The notes under the pieces are model-generated. The model saw only the letters and a program-made list of their open reading frames with translations. It searched no databases and was not told the DNA's origin. 64,000 nt of DNA from positions 1 to 64,000 of the forward strand of contig DASTBU010000126.1 of NCBI GenBank assembly GCA_035711845.1, read 5' to 3'. The DNA is from DASTBU01 sp035711845. Lineage in GTDB: Bacteria > Acidobacteriota > Vicinamibacteria > Vicinamibacterales > 2-12-FULL-66-21. Within the stretch, counting starts at the first letter, position 1; each line of letters begins with the position of its first letter. The translations under genes and the position numbers were made by a program. Positions 53,949 to 62,722 of the stretch are shown here, piece after piece.

Positions 53949-54733
53949 TACCGCATCATCTTCAGCATCGCCGCCGCCTTGTCCTTGAACTCACGGTCCT
54001 CTGGCGCCCAGGCAGGATCGAGAGGAGCATCCAGGATCTTCTGCAGCGCTTCGCGGGCCTCCGGCTCGCGATCGAGCTCGATCAGCGTCTCGGCGAGGAA
54101 GAAGAGCGAGGCCGTGCTGTTCGGGTTGAAGGTCAGGGATTTGCGCAGGTGCTCCTCGGATTTCTTCTTCGAGCCGCCGAACAGGCCCGGAACCTTGTAG
54201 TACCAGCGTCCGAGCGCGCGATCGGCCGAGCCCTGTTGAAAGCCCGGATCGAGGTCGAGGACCTTCAGCAGGTTCTGTTTGATATCGCCGCGGTATTTCA
54301 GCCCCTGCCGCAGCCCGTGCGATTCGGCGAGGGCACCCATATTGGCGGCGATCCAGAAGTAACCCTCTGGCCGCTTCGGTTGAGCGGACACCGCCGCCCG
54401 CCCGGCCTGGATGCCTTCCTGCAGGATCCTCTTCCCTTCCTCCTCCTGCGCGTGCTTGCCGAGCCAGTATCTGGCGCGCGCGAGCTTCCAGGCGGCCTCG
54501 AAATCAGCGGCATTCCTTGCCAGCCGGTCTGCCCATATGGATGCCGCGCGCCCCGCGCTGGCCAGGTCGTCCCGGCGGGCGTAGAGTGCGTCGGGGTCCT
54601 CGACGGCCTGTGCCAGACCGGAGCCTGATACCCTGCCCGACTCCGCTGGGTGCATCGTGCAGGGCGGGCCAGCGGGCAGGCACGTCCCGAAAGCGCTGGA
54701 AATCGCGATGTACAATAGGAAAATGCAGGACAT
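53948..54733 (-). CDS. TPR-like exported protein (TatT-like)
   Basis: A protein of about 261 residues made of helical repeats; the pair arrangement around AAWKLARARYWLGKHA, GYFWIAANMGALAE, GRWYYKVPGLFGGSKKKSEE and SLFFLAETLIELDREPEARE resembles the TRAP-associated TatT component. The N-terminus from ATG 54733 (MSCIFLLYIAISSAFGTC) is signal-peptide-like and overlaps the divergent folE start by 11 bp; ATG 54655 is an alternative without a signal. Its role is unknown. Confidence 0.7.
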   Translation of the reverse strand: MSCIFLLYIAISSAFGTCLPAGPPCTMHPAESGRVSGSGLAQAVEDPDALYARRDDLASAGRAASIWADRLARNAADFEAAWKLARARYWLGKHAQEEEGKRILQEGIQAGRAAVSAQPKRPEGYFWIAANMGALAESHGLRQGLKYRGDIKQNLLKVLDLDPGFQQGSADRALGRWYYKVPGLFGGSKKKSEEHLRKSLTFNPNSTASLFFLAETLIELDREPEAREALQKILDAPLDPAWAPEDREFKDKAAAMLKMMR

Positions 54734-55325
54734 CATCAGGCAGTTGCTCGCCGAGCTTGGCGAGGATCCCGCGCGCGAAGGACTGCTCGACACGCCCAAG
54801 CGCGTCGAGAGCGCGATGCGCTTCCTGACCAGCGGCTACGGGGCCGACGTCGATGCGGTGCTGAACAACGCGCTCTTCACCGTCGATTATAACGAGATGG
54901 TGATTGTCAAGGACATCGACTTCTACAGCCTGTGCGAACACCACCTGCTGCCGTTCTTTGGCCGGTGTCACGTGGCCTACATCCCGCAGGGGAGTGTGAT
55001 CGGCCTCAGCAAGATCCCGCGGCTGGTCGAAATCTACTCGCGGCGCCTGCAGATTCAGGAGCGTCTCACCAGCCAGATTGCCGAGACGCTGCGCGAGAAG
55101 GTGCGGCCGATGGGGGTGGCCGTCGTGATGGAGGCTTCGCACCTGTGCATGTCCATGCGTGGAGTCGAGAAGCAGAACTCCGTCGCGGTCACGAGCGCGA
55201 TGCTGGGCGTCTTTCGTGAGGATGCTCGCACGCGGCTCGAGTTCCTGGAGCTGATCAAGCGTCCGGAGATGGCCGAGCGGTCTCTCAGGACGGCGTTGCC
55301 GGGGATGGAGTGCGTGAGCGACTAG
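54723..55325 (+). CDS. folE: GTP cyclohydrolase I
   Basis: First enzyme of tetrahydrofolate/pterin synthesis, converting GTP to dihydroneopterin triphosphate. It has 200 residues; ligands of the catalytic zinc are visible in YSLCEHHLLPFFG (Cys, His) and SHLCMSMRGVEKQ (Cys). FGRCHVAYIPQGSVIGLSK, quoted in parts as CHVAYIPQG and VIGLSK, is typical. ATG 54723 is preferred (MQDIIRQLLAELGEDPAREG is the usual start); TACAAT at 54711-54716 ends 6 nt before it. ATG 54708 is an alternative. Confidence 0.94.
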   Translation: MQDIIRQLLAELGEDPAREGLLDTPKRVESAMRFLTSGYGADVDAVLNNALFTVDYNEMVIVKDIDFYSLCEHHLLPFFGRCHVAYIPQGSVIGLSKIPRLVEIYSRRLQIQERLTSQIAETLREKVRPMGVAVVMEASHLCMSMRGVEKQNSVAVTSAMLGVFREDARTRLEFLELIKRPEMAERSLRTALPGMECVSD

Positions 55326-55337
55326 CACCGCGCGCTG

Positions 55338-56126
55338 TCAGCACACCGCACGCCTGATGCAGTCGTGCAGCCGCGCGACGCCCTCGGTCAACGACGCCGG
55401 TCCCGGCTGCAAAATGTAGGTCGACTTGATCTCGTAGATGTGATCGTTGCGCACGGCGCTGACGTTCTCCCAGCCCGGCCGCTCGACGATGGTCCGCTTC
55501 TTCAAGGCTTTCCCGCACCAGGATGCGATCACGATCTCCGGATCCTTTTGAGCGACGGCATCGGCGCTGACGATTCGATCCTTGGCGAGGCGCTCGGTTC
55601 GCAGCTCGCGGAACAACGGCTCGCCGCCGGCAATCTCGATGAGCTCGTCCACCCAGCAGATGCTCGAGATCAAGGGATCGTCCCACTCTTCGAAGAACAC
55701 GCGGGGCCGGCGGGGGAGCGCGTCCGCGCTGGCTCGCACTTGCTCGAGCCCCTGCTCCAGCGAACGGACCAGTTCCCCGGCGGCTTCGACCCGTCCGACC
55801 AGCCCGCCGAGGATCCGAATCATCTGAAGGATCTCGGCCACGCTCCGCTGATTGAACGTCACGACGGGATAACCGCGGCGAATCAGCTCGGCGGCGATCT
55901 CGGCCTGCAGATCCGAAAAGGCGAGGATCAGATCCGGACGGAGCGCGTCGATCTTCTCGAACCGCGCGTTGATGAACGCCGAGACCTTCGGCTTCGATCG
56001 CGCCTCCGGCGGCCGCACCGTGTACCCGGAAATGCCGACGATGCGGTCGCCTTCACCGAGGAGATAGAGCGTCTCGGTTGTTTCTTCCGTGAGGCAGATG
56101 ATGCGGTTGGGGTACTTGTCGGACAT
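55338..56126 (-). CDS. BtuF-like corrinoid/metal-chelate binding protein, no signal peptide
   Basis: A 262-residue class III (helical backbone) binding protein with two lobes joined by a long helix (about 125-150). N-lobe: RIICLTEETTETLYLLGEGD and VGISGYTVRPPEA, C-lobe: FFEEWDDPLISSICWVDELI and VIASWCGKALKK. It matches proteins annotated as cobalamin-binding or cobalamin adenosylation-related. The protein begins directly with the first beta strand and has no signal peptide from ATG 56126, so it may be cytosolic. No BtuCD genes are nearby. Confidence 0.82.
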   Translation of the reverse strand: MSDKYPNRIICLTEETTETLYLLGEGDRIVGISGYTVRPPEARSKPKVSAFINARFEKIDALRPDLILAFSDLQAEIAAELIRRGYPVVTFNQRSVAEILQMIRILGGLVGRVEAAGELVRSLEQGLEQVRASADALPRRPRVFFEEWDDPLISSICWVDELIEIAGGEPLFRELRTERLAKDRIVSADAVAQKDPEIVIASWCGKALKKRTIVERPGWENVSAVRNDHIYEIKSTYILQPGPASLTEGVARLHDCIRRAVC

Positions 56127-56164
56127 GTGGAGACCCAGAGAGATAGAGACACGGAGGTTTGGCA

Positions 56165-56340
56165 CGGGCACGGGGGCACGGGGGCCACGGGACCAGGCGA
56201 GCGACCAGTCGGCACAGCCCGCAGATGTGAGCCTCGACGCACCCGCCTGCACCAGGCTGCCGGGTGCGGCGGCGCTGACCGATCCCCGTGGCCCCCGTGC
56301 CCCCGTGGCCCCGTGCTGACTTTCCCCCGTGCTGACTCTT
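56165..56340. repeat. Inverted array of GGGCACG/CGTGCCC units
   Basis: The left arm (about 56158-56200) repeats GGCACGG and GGGGGCCACGGG; the right arm (about 56278-56340) repeats CCCCCGTGGCCCCCGTGCCC and CCCCGTGCTGACT. About 85 bp lie between. It occupies the gap between the corrinoid-binding gene and the kinase gene, both on the minus strand; no gene is seen. Confidence 0.8.
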
Positions 56341-56366
56341 CCCCGTGCGGCCGCCCCCACCGTTCC

Positions 56367-59243
56367 TCACCTCCCTGACGCCATCAGCTTTCCTCGCAGT
56401 TCCTCGATCCAGTTCTGCACCAAGACGAGCTGCAGCCGTGACGCCGGCGTGTCGGTGCTGGACCGCAGCATCAGGAAGCGCTGGTCGTCTGCCGAGACTT
56501 CGAAGTCGGGTCCGAGCTGGCCGCCGAACGGCTCGTAGGCGAACAAGCGTGCATGGCCGAGTACGGTGAATGTCTTGCCGGTCCCGACGGATGCGGCGAC
56601 GAACGATTGGCCGTCGTAGTAGAACAACTCGCCGCCGCGGTGCGCCCAGCGTGGCGACGTTCCGCCTGCCAGCGATACCTGCGACTTGCCGTTGGCAACG
56701 TCGGGGAACGGGCGAACGTAGATTTCGAAGCGGCCCGACTCGTCCGACTGGTAAGCCATCCAGCGTCCATCAGGCGAGATCTGGGGCCGCAACTGCGCGA
56801 ACGCGCCCGTGAGCAGCCGGCGAGGGCTGTCCGGGGAGCCTGGCACGAGCGCGTAAATCGATTGCTCGCCGTAGCTGCGGAACTCCGTGAAGAGCAGCGT
56901 GCGGCCGTCGTGCGACCACCCGTGCGGCGTGTGAAGCCGGCTGCCCGAGGTGGTGAGCCGCCGGACCCGACTGCTGCCATCGATCGTCTCCAGAAACAGG
57001 CCGCCGCCATCGCGTTCCGATCGATAGACTACCGCGCGGCCGTCCGGCGTCCACGACGGCGCGGTCTCGGACGTGGGATCGCGGGTCAGCCGGGTCATCG
57101 TTCCGTGCTCGATGTCGCCCACCCAGATATGCGTGTTGTCCCGTTCGCTCACCGCCAGTGCGATTCGGCGGCCGTCGCGCGAGAGGGCCGCGCGCGTGTA
57201 GCCCCGTGGCTCGAAGCGGAGCGGCGTCTCCCTGCCGCTCCGATTCAGCCAGACCAGCTGGCGTTCCCGCACTTCCACCCGGCGCGGGGCGTACATGAGC
57301 GATCCTGCTGCCACGTCAAAATGCGCGGTTGCGCTGGCAGCCGTATCGAGCGCTTCCACCACCGGAACGGCCTCGCCTGTGATTTGCAGCCGGCGCTCGT
57401 CGAAGGGCGCTGCCCACATCGTATGGTCGCGGACGAACAGCAGATAGCCCGGAGCGAGATAGCGTGGCTGCGATCCGGCTGTTAGAACGGTTACCCTCTT
57501 CGTGTCGAGCCGCACGACGGCCACCAGCCGCTCCTGCGCGCGCACGATTGTGAAGAGCGCTGCGTCCCCGCCGGGCATGACGTGCGGGAACGTGTGCGCG
57601 AGGTCGCCCGCGGCAACGTCGAGCAGCGTCACCGGTTCCGGTGTGCCGCCGCTTGCCGCGACCCGGTTGAGCATTCGCCCGGTTGCGGTCGAGAAGACGA
57701 TCGTATTCCCGCCCCAGCTCGCAGTCGCTCCTCCCGGCGCCGGACAGATGGTGACAGGTGTTCCGCCATCGACCGACAGCTTCTGCAGTGTGCCGGCGCC
57801 ATCGAATGCGAGCCATGCGCCGTCGGGCGAAAAGAACGGCCCGGCCGCGTTCGTTGTGCCCGGGATCGGTTCCGACTCCATCCCGTCGAGCGCATGCTTG
57901 AAGAGCTGAACGGTGCCGGCCCGGCTCGCACGATAGACGACGGTACGGCCATCGGGGGAGAGTGACGCGACCTGCTGGGCACTCGCGATCAGCACATCCG
58001 ATGCAGGGACCGGTACCGCCAGTCGAACCACCGCGGGCGGACGTGCCCGCCAGGCCCGAGGCAGCAGAACACCCCCGCCGATTCCTGCGATCAGAATGAA
58101 TGTGGCCGCAGCCGCCCTGAACGCCGTCGATCCCCAGCGAGGCCGGCGTTCCCACGGTCCGGCCTTGCCATCCCCGTGCTGCGTTCGTCCGAGATCGAGC
58201 ATGGCACTGCCAAGATCGGCGAGCCGCCCCGCCGGGTCCTTTGTCAGCGCACGCCGCAGCACCCGCCGAACATGTTCGGGCGTGGCAGCCGGCAGCAGCG
58301 AGAAGTCCGCCTCGCGTTCGACCACGTGCGCGATGGTGTCCTGCGTCGTGTCGCGGTCGAAAGCGCGCACGCCCGTCAGCATCTCGTAGAGCACGCAGCC
58401 GAATGCCCAGACGTCAGCGCGGTAGTCGACCTCCACGCCCCGCGCCTGCTCGGGTGACATGTACGCCGGAGTTCCGACAATCCGGCCCGGATCGTGGAGC
58501 GACGTGATGTCGGCAGCACTGCTTCCAACCGCTTTTGCGAGCCCGAAGTCGAGGATCTTGACCGTGCCGTCGGCGATGACCGACACGTTGGCCGGTTTCA
58601 GATCGCGGTGCACGATCCCTCGTCGGTGCGCGGCTTGGAGGGCAAGCGCGATCTGGGTGGCGACGGACAACACCTCCCGAATTGGGAGGGGGCCCGACCC
58701 GATGCGCTCGGCGAGCGTCGTGCCTTCGACGTACTCGAGCACGAGTGCCTGGCGGTCGCCGTCTTCAGCCAGGCCGTAAATGGCAGCGATGTTCGGATGG
58801 TTGAGTGAAGCCAGGAGCCGCGCCTCTCGGTCGAAGCGCGCCAGCCGCTGGCGATCCTCGACGAACTCCCGCGGCAATACTTTGAGCGCCACCATGCGCC
58901 CGAGACGCTCGTCCCGTGCGCGGTAGACTTCGCCCATGCCGCCGCGCCCGACGAGCTCGAGCACCACGTAGGTGGTGAAGCGCTGGCCCGGCTCGAGTGC
59001 CGGGGGCTCCGCCTCGTGGGCCTCCTCCCAGGCCTCGGACAGCAAGCCTGCCATGGCGAGCCCGCTCCGCTCGAGGAATCCGTCGTCCTGTTCCGCTTCC
59101 GCAAGAACGTCGAGGAGCGCCTCCGCAAGATCCGGATTGTGGCCGGCCTCGCGACCGATGAACGCGCGGCGTTCCTCGGGTGGATGGTCGAGCGCCCGGT
59201 CCAGCAGGTCGTTTGCTTCCGGCCACTTGCCGAGATCGCTCAC
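56367..59243 (-). CDS. Ser/Thr protein kinase with C-terminal TolB-like propeller
   Basis: A 958-residue membrane kinase. The kinase domain (about 95-360) is complete: glycine loop GRGGMGEVYRARD, Lys in VALKVLPREF, catalytic HRDLKPANV, DFGLAKA and GTPAYMSPEQARG. A membrane helix lies at about 388-410 (AAAATFILIAGIGGGVLL). The C-terminal 540 residues form a beta-propeller of WD40/TolB (PD40) type with repeated SPDGAWLAF, SRDGRRIAL, TPDGRAVVY, SPDGRWMAY blades. The GTG start at 59243 overlaps the stop of the sigma factor gene by 4 nt. Confidence 0.93.
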   Translation of the reverse strand: MSDLGKWPEANDLLDRALDHPPEERRAFIGREAGHNPDLAEALLDVLAEAEQDDGFLERSGLAMAGLLSEAWEEAHEAEPPALEPGQRFTTYVVLELVGRGGMGEVYRARDERLGRMVALKVLPREFVEDRQRLARFDREARLLASLNHPNIAAIYGLAEDGDRQALVLEYVEGTTLAERIGSGPLPIREVLSVATQIALALQAAHRRGIVHRDLKPANVSVIADGTVKILDFGLAKAVGSSAADITSLHDPGRIVGTPAYMSPEQARGVEVDYRADVWAFGCVLYEMLTGVRAFDRDTTQDTIAHVVEREADFSLLPAATPEHVRRVLRRALTKDPAGRLADLGSAMLDLGRTQHGDGKAGPWERRPRWGSTAFRAAAATFILIAGIGGGVLLPRAWRARPPAVVRLAVPVPASDVLIASAQQVASLSPDGRTVVYRASRAGTVQLFKHALDGMESEPIPGTTNAAGPFFSPDGAWLAFDGAGTLQKLSVDGGTPVTICPAPGGATASWGGNTIVFSTATGRMLNRVAASGGTPEPVTLLDVAAGDLAHTFPHVMPGGDAALFTIVRAQERLVAVVRLDTKRVTVLTAGSQPRYLAPGYLLFVRDHTMWAAPFDERRLQITGEAVPVVEALDTAASATAHFDVAAGSLMYAPRRVEVRERQLVWLNRSGRETPLRFEPRGYTRAALSRDGRRIALAVSERDNTHIWVGDIEHGTMTRLTRDPTSETAPSWTPDGRAVVYRSERDGGGLFLETIDGSSRVRRLTTSGSRLHTPHGWSHDGRTLLFTEFRSYGEQSIYALVPGSPDSPRRLLTGAFAQLRPQISPDGRWMAYQSDESGRFEIYVRPFPDVANGKSQVSLAGGTSPRWAHRGGELFYYDGQSFVAASVGTGKTFTVLGHARLFAYEPFGGQLGPDFEVSADDQRFLMLRSSTDTPASRLQLVLVQNWIEELRGKLMASGR

Positions 59244-59827
59244 GCCTCGCCTCCGGGCTCCGGCGGTCGGGTGCCCGGCTCCAGGTGCGCCCTCAGCCAT
59301 GCGCGCGCCTTGAACCACTCCCGCTGAACGGTTCGAACGGAGCTGTCGAGCGCGTCGGCCGTCTCCTGCTCGTTGAGGCCCGCGAAGTAGCGGCACTCGA
59401 CGACCCGCACCATGCGCGGGTCGATCTCTTCGAGGCGCTTCAGCGCCTGATCGATGGCCAGGATCTGATCCAGGTCGTGCGGTCGCGCCTCCGGCGCTTC
59501 GAGCAGCGTGACGGGAAGCTCGCCGCCCCCTCGCTTCCGTCGTCCATGATGCCGGGCGCGATCGACCACGATCTGGCGCATCGCCAAAGCGGCCACCGCA
59601 AAGAAATGCCGGCGGTCGTTCCAGGTGGCCCGGCGCTGATCGATGAGTTTCACGTACGCTTCGTGCACCAGCGCGCCCGTGTCAAGGCTCGCGCCGCGCG
59701 TGGTGCGCCGCATCTGCGAGCGGGCGAGGCGCTTGAGGTCCTCGTACACCAAAGGCACGAGGTCCGAGAGTGCCTCGGGCCCGCTTCCGCGGTGTGCCTG
59801 CAGCAGTTGGGTGATGTCTCCCGGCAT
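59240..59827 (-). CDS. ECF-like RNA polymerase sigma factor
   Basis: A 195-residue sigma factor of the TIGR02999 type common in Acidobacteria and Planctomycetes. It has region 2 (LVYEDLKRLARSQMRR, WNDRRHFFAVAALAMRQIVVD) and region 4 (DPRMVRVVECRYFAGLNEQE, SVRTVQREWFKARAWLR). ATG 59827 (MPGDITQLLQAH) fits the family; the frame is open to 59917. Overlap with the kinase gene suggests coupled translation and phosphorylation-linked control. Confidence 0.9.
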   Translation of the reverse strand: MPGDITQLLQAHRGSGPEALSDLVPLVYEDLKRLARSQMRRTTRGASLDTGALVHEAYVKLIDQRRATWNDRRHFFAVAALAMRQIVVDRARHHGRRKRGGGELPVTLLEAPEARPHDLDQILAIDQALKRLEEIDPRMVRVVECRYFAGLNEQETADALDSSVRTVQREWFKARAWLRAHLEPGTRPPEPGGEA

Positions 59828-59982
59828 GAGTTCGCGCCTGGGTGCCAGAAACCGGCCTGCACGGTCACATGGCGTGATCGGCGGCTGTTTGACGGGTGAG
59901 CAAGATGAGCCGGCCACTTCGATGGTAACGCCGAGAGCCGGGTTGCGCCAAGCATGAGCCGGCCCGAGACGAGACCGTCGCG

Positions 59983-60686
59983 ATGCTTAAAACACGCCTG
60001 AATCCACGCGATCTTGTCGCGGCACTCGAGGCCAACCCCGTGTTGACCAGTGGCGTGGCCGACCGCTTCCTCGGCTACGGCGTCATGGGTGTGTATTTCC
60101 CGTCCGGCGACCTGCTGGCGCCCGGAGGTTCGCGGCCACGACGGTCGGACCAGGCTACGTGTCGGTCTGGCACCGGGATCGCACCGGCAGGTGGGCTTTC
60201 TATCAGGACACGCTGCCGCACCAGGCGTGCACCCGGTATTTCGGCGCCGGAATCGATGCGGCCTACGTCTCTCCGATCGGAATCGTGTGGGGCGGCGCGT
60301 TCAGCTTCAACGTCATCGTCTGTCACGGTCGCGGGCTCGAGTGGCGAGTGGATCTCTCCCGGAGCGGCGCAACGACCCTCCTCACCGCCCTGACCGTCCG
60401 CCTCCCGAGGCAGATCTGGCGCAGCCGCACTCTCGTGCGCGGCTTCTCAGCGCTGGCCCGTGCCGCGCCGGGGGCGGGCCGGTTCCGCCTCGAGGGCCTG
60501 ACTCCGAACACCCAGCGATTCGTTGCCCGTCCCGTCAGCCTGTGGCGCGTGTCGTCGAGCCGCGCGGTGATTGGCGGTCGCGATGCCGGCGAAGCAATCG
60601 TGCCCGCCGAGCAGGTGCGACTGGGCGATTTCTGGATTCCGACCCGTGGTCTCTTTGCGCTGCTGGACGTCGAGATGAGTCGATGA
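59983..60686 (+). pseudogene. Frameshifted gene of an unassigned family
   Basis: The first frame (59983-60120) reads sensibly to GVYFPSGDLLA; the protein-like sequence then continues in the -1 frame from about 60120 with FAATTVGPGYVSVWHRDRTG (about 60129 onward) and runs to 60686. Together they form one coherent protein of about 235 residues: GYVSVWHRDRTGRWAFYQDT is a continuous motif, and similar proteins of unknown function in other soil bacteria are contiguous. A single-base change near 60115-60135 explains it. It may be a real frameshift or an assembly error. TTG/ATG use: ATG 59983. Confidence 0.65.
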
Positions 60687-60731
60687 AGTAGGTGGGGCGG
60701 ACAGGCCGCGCGGGACGTATATACTGCGGTC

Positions 60732-61355
60732 ATGCGTCGCTTAGGAGTTCTCCTCACCGTATGCATGCTGACCGGCTCAGCGCCGATCGACTCGCAGCGC
60801 CGTCAACCGGCGCGGAAGCCGTCAGCGAAGATCGAGCCGGCCCAGGTCACGTGCCCTGAGTCGCTTGGCGTCGGAGTGAAGACCAAGGCCACCTACTGTT
60901 TCGTCCTGGCGGGGCGCGACCCGGCCGAAGGGGTCCTGATCAAAATTCCGCCGCACTCCGGCCAGGCGACTCTTCTGTTCGATCTGCACAACCGGCACAC
61001 GTACTCCGAGAGCGAGGTCAAGGCGGGCAGAGGGTTTGCCAGCTATGCAGCCATCATCGGGGCGCTCACGATGAAGGGCGATCTGCTCGGCCGAGGCGCC
61101 GTGCAGTCTGAGTTCCGAGGCGCAGGCGATTTGTTCGAGCGGATTGGCGGCGGCGCCGGTCCTGGCGGCACCAAAGCAGTCGCACCGCTCGGCTGCGCAG
61201 AGGTGAGCATCCCGATCCCGGCGACTGTCGATCAGGTGAGCCTCCTGGGAGAGATCCTCGAGGGAACGACTCCTGCCGGACCGGAGGTCGCAAGCCCCGG
61301 CCGCCCGGTTGCTCTCGTGAGCAACATCCGAATCGAGTACACGCCGCGGCGGTGA
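60732..61355 (+). CDS. Secreted protein of unknown function
   Basis: A 207-residue protein with a short signal-like N-terminus (MRRLGVLLTVCMLTGSAP) whose Cys lies in a weak lipobox-like context (LTVC). The mature part is mainly beta, with TKATYCFVLAGRDPAEG and TLLFDLHNRHTY. No family is recognised. TATACT at 60720-60725 ends 6 nt before ATG. Confidence 0.7.
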   Translation: MRRLGVLLTVCMLTGSAPIDSQRRQPARKPSAKIEPAQVTCPESLGVGVKTKATYCFVLAGRDPAEGVLIKIPPHSGQATLLFDLHNRHTYSESEVKAGRGFASYAAIIGALTMKGDLLGRGAVQSEFRGAGDLFERIGGGAGPGGTKAVAPLGCAEVSIPIPATVDQVSLLGEILEGTTPAGPEVASPGRPVALVSNIRIEYTPRR

Positions 61356-61371
61356 GGCCGCGGTCCGGGCC

Positions 61372-61440
61372 CACGACTACCACGATGAGTGTGGAACGAT
61401 TTCATCGGTCCATCGTGTCATCCAATCATCGTGTGACGCC
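61372..61440. repeat. Inverted array of CGATGAT/ATCATCG units
   Basis: ACCACGATGAGTGTGGAACG on the left and ATCGTGTCATCCAATCATCG on the right, with short palindromic pieces between. The words CGTGTCATCC and CACGATGA match the array at 20966-21062. Confidence 0.65.
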
Positions 61441-61502
61441 GTGGCGTATGCCTCGGGATCGCCGCGATGTCCGGCCGCTCGGCCGGCTGCTATGATGGCT
61501 GG

Positions 61503-62522
61503 ATGATCATTCGCGACGTCCTCATAGTCGGCGCCGGCCCGGCCGGGCTCGCAACCGCCATCGCCGCGACGAAGAGCGGCCTCACCTATCAGGTCATCGA
61601 AAAGGGCGCGCTCGTCAACTCACTGCTCCACTATCCCACCGAGATGGTGTTCTTCACGACACCGGAGTTGATGGAGCTCGGCGGGATGCCGTTCGTCAGC
61701 CCCTACGACAAGCCGACGCGTCTCGAGGCGCTGCGGTACTACCGCCGGATCACGGACGCGTTCGACCTCGATGTGCTGTTCGACGAAACCGTGGTCGCCA
61801 TTATCCGCGAAACGGGTGTGCCAGACGACGAGGGAACGTTCCTCGTCGATACACGCTCGACCCGTGGTGTCCGGCGTTCGCTGCGGGGGCGCGCCGCCGT
61901 GATCGCGACGGGCGCGTACGACGTGGCGAACCTGATCGGCGTGCCCGGGGAAGATCTCCCGCACGTGTCGCACTATTACACCCAGCCGCACCCGTTCTAC
62001 CGGAAGAACGTCGTCGTGGTGGGCGGCAAGAACTCCGCCGCCGAGGCGGCGCTCGAACTGTTCAGGGCCGGGGCGCGGGTGACCATGGTTCATCGCCAAC
62101 CGGCGCTCGGCGAGTCCATTAAATACTGGGTGAAGCCGGACATCGAGAACCGCATCAAGGAAGGCTCGATCGCCGCCCGCTTCGAGACGCGCGTCGTGGA
62201 GATCCGGCCCACCAGCGTGCTGGTGGAGCGAGCGGGGGAGCAGAGCGAGTTCGACGCGGATGCGGTGTTCCTGCTGACCGGCTACAGCTCGGACACGACG
62301 CTTCTGCGTGCGGCGGGCGTGGACCTCGATCCCGAGACCTGCGGCCCGGTGTTCGACCCGCAGACATTCGAAACCAATGTTCCCAATTTATACGTGGCGG
62401 GTGCGGTCGTTGCAGGCATCCAGAGCGGCAGGATCTTCATCGAGAACGGGCGATTTCACGGCCAGCAGGTCATCGATGCGATCCTTGCGAGGCGCGGGGC
62501 TCGCGCATTGCAGAGTCGTTGA
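61503..62522 (+). CDS. ypdA: YpdA-like bacillithiol disulfide reductase (thioredoxin-reductase fold)
   Basis: An FAD-dependent NADPH oxidoreductase of 339 residues that may recycle bacillithiol disulfide. FAD fold: VLIVGAGPAGLATAIAATKS; NADPH fold: NVVVVGGKNSAAEAALELFR. It lacks the Cys-x-x-Cys of thioredoxin reductase. The motif YPTEMVFFTTPELMELGG is typical of YpdA. ATG 61503 is chosen; TATGAT at 61491-61496 ends 6 nt before it. Bacillithiol synthesis genes are not in the window, so the substrate is inferred. Confidence 0.88.
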   Translation: MIIRDVLIVGAGPAGLATAIAATKSGLTYQVIEKGALVNSLLHYPTEMVFFTTPELMELGGMPFVSPYDKPTRLEALRYYRRITDAFDLDVLFDETVVAIIRETGVPDDEGTFLVDTRSTRGVRRSLRGRAAVIATGAYDVANLIGVPGEDLPHVSHYYTQPHPFYRKNVVVVGGKNSAAEAALELFRAGARVTMVHRQPALGESIKYWVKPDIENRIKEGSIAARFETRVVEIRPTSVLVERAGEQSEFDADAVFLLTGYSSDTTLLRAAGVDLDPETCGPVFDPQTFETNVPNLYVAGAVVAGIQSGRIFIENGRFHGQQVIDAILARRGARALQSR

Positions 62523-62715
62523 GGGCGGATTGCAGATTCAAGCGGGGTTGCTGATTGTGAGGATGGCGATGTCATTCGGAGATCGGTAGCAGCTGTGTCA
62601 GGCAACCGGTGGTACAGCCGGCCGCCGAACCCCACGAATGACCGAATGAAATCGACCCTCGTCAATCCGCAATCCCCACTCAATCTGCAATCTGCCCTCC
62701 ACGATTCCGCAATGG
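62523..62715. repeat. Inverted array (GGATTGCAGATT / CAATCTGCAATC words)
   Basis: The left arm (about 62525-62600) contains GGCGGATTGCAGATTC, GTTGCTGATTG words; the right arm (about 62635-62715) contains CAATCCGCAATCCCC, CAATCTGCAATCTGCCC and GATTCCGCAAT. Same word family as 36183-36243 and 52858-53058. It separates the convergent reductase and Lon-domain genes. Confidence 0.75.
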
Positions 62716-62722
62716 GCGTCCT

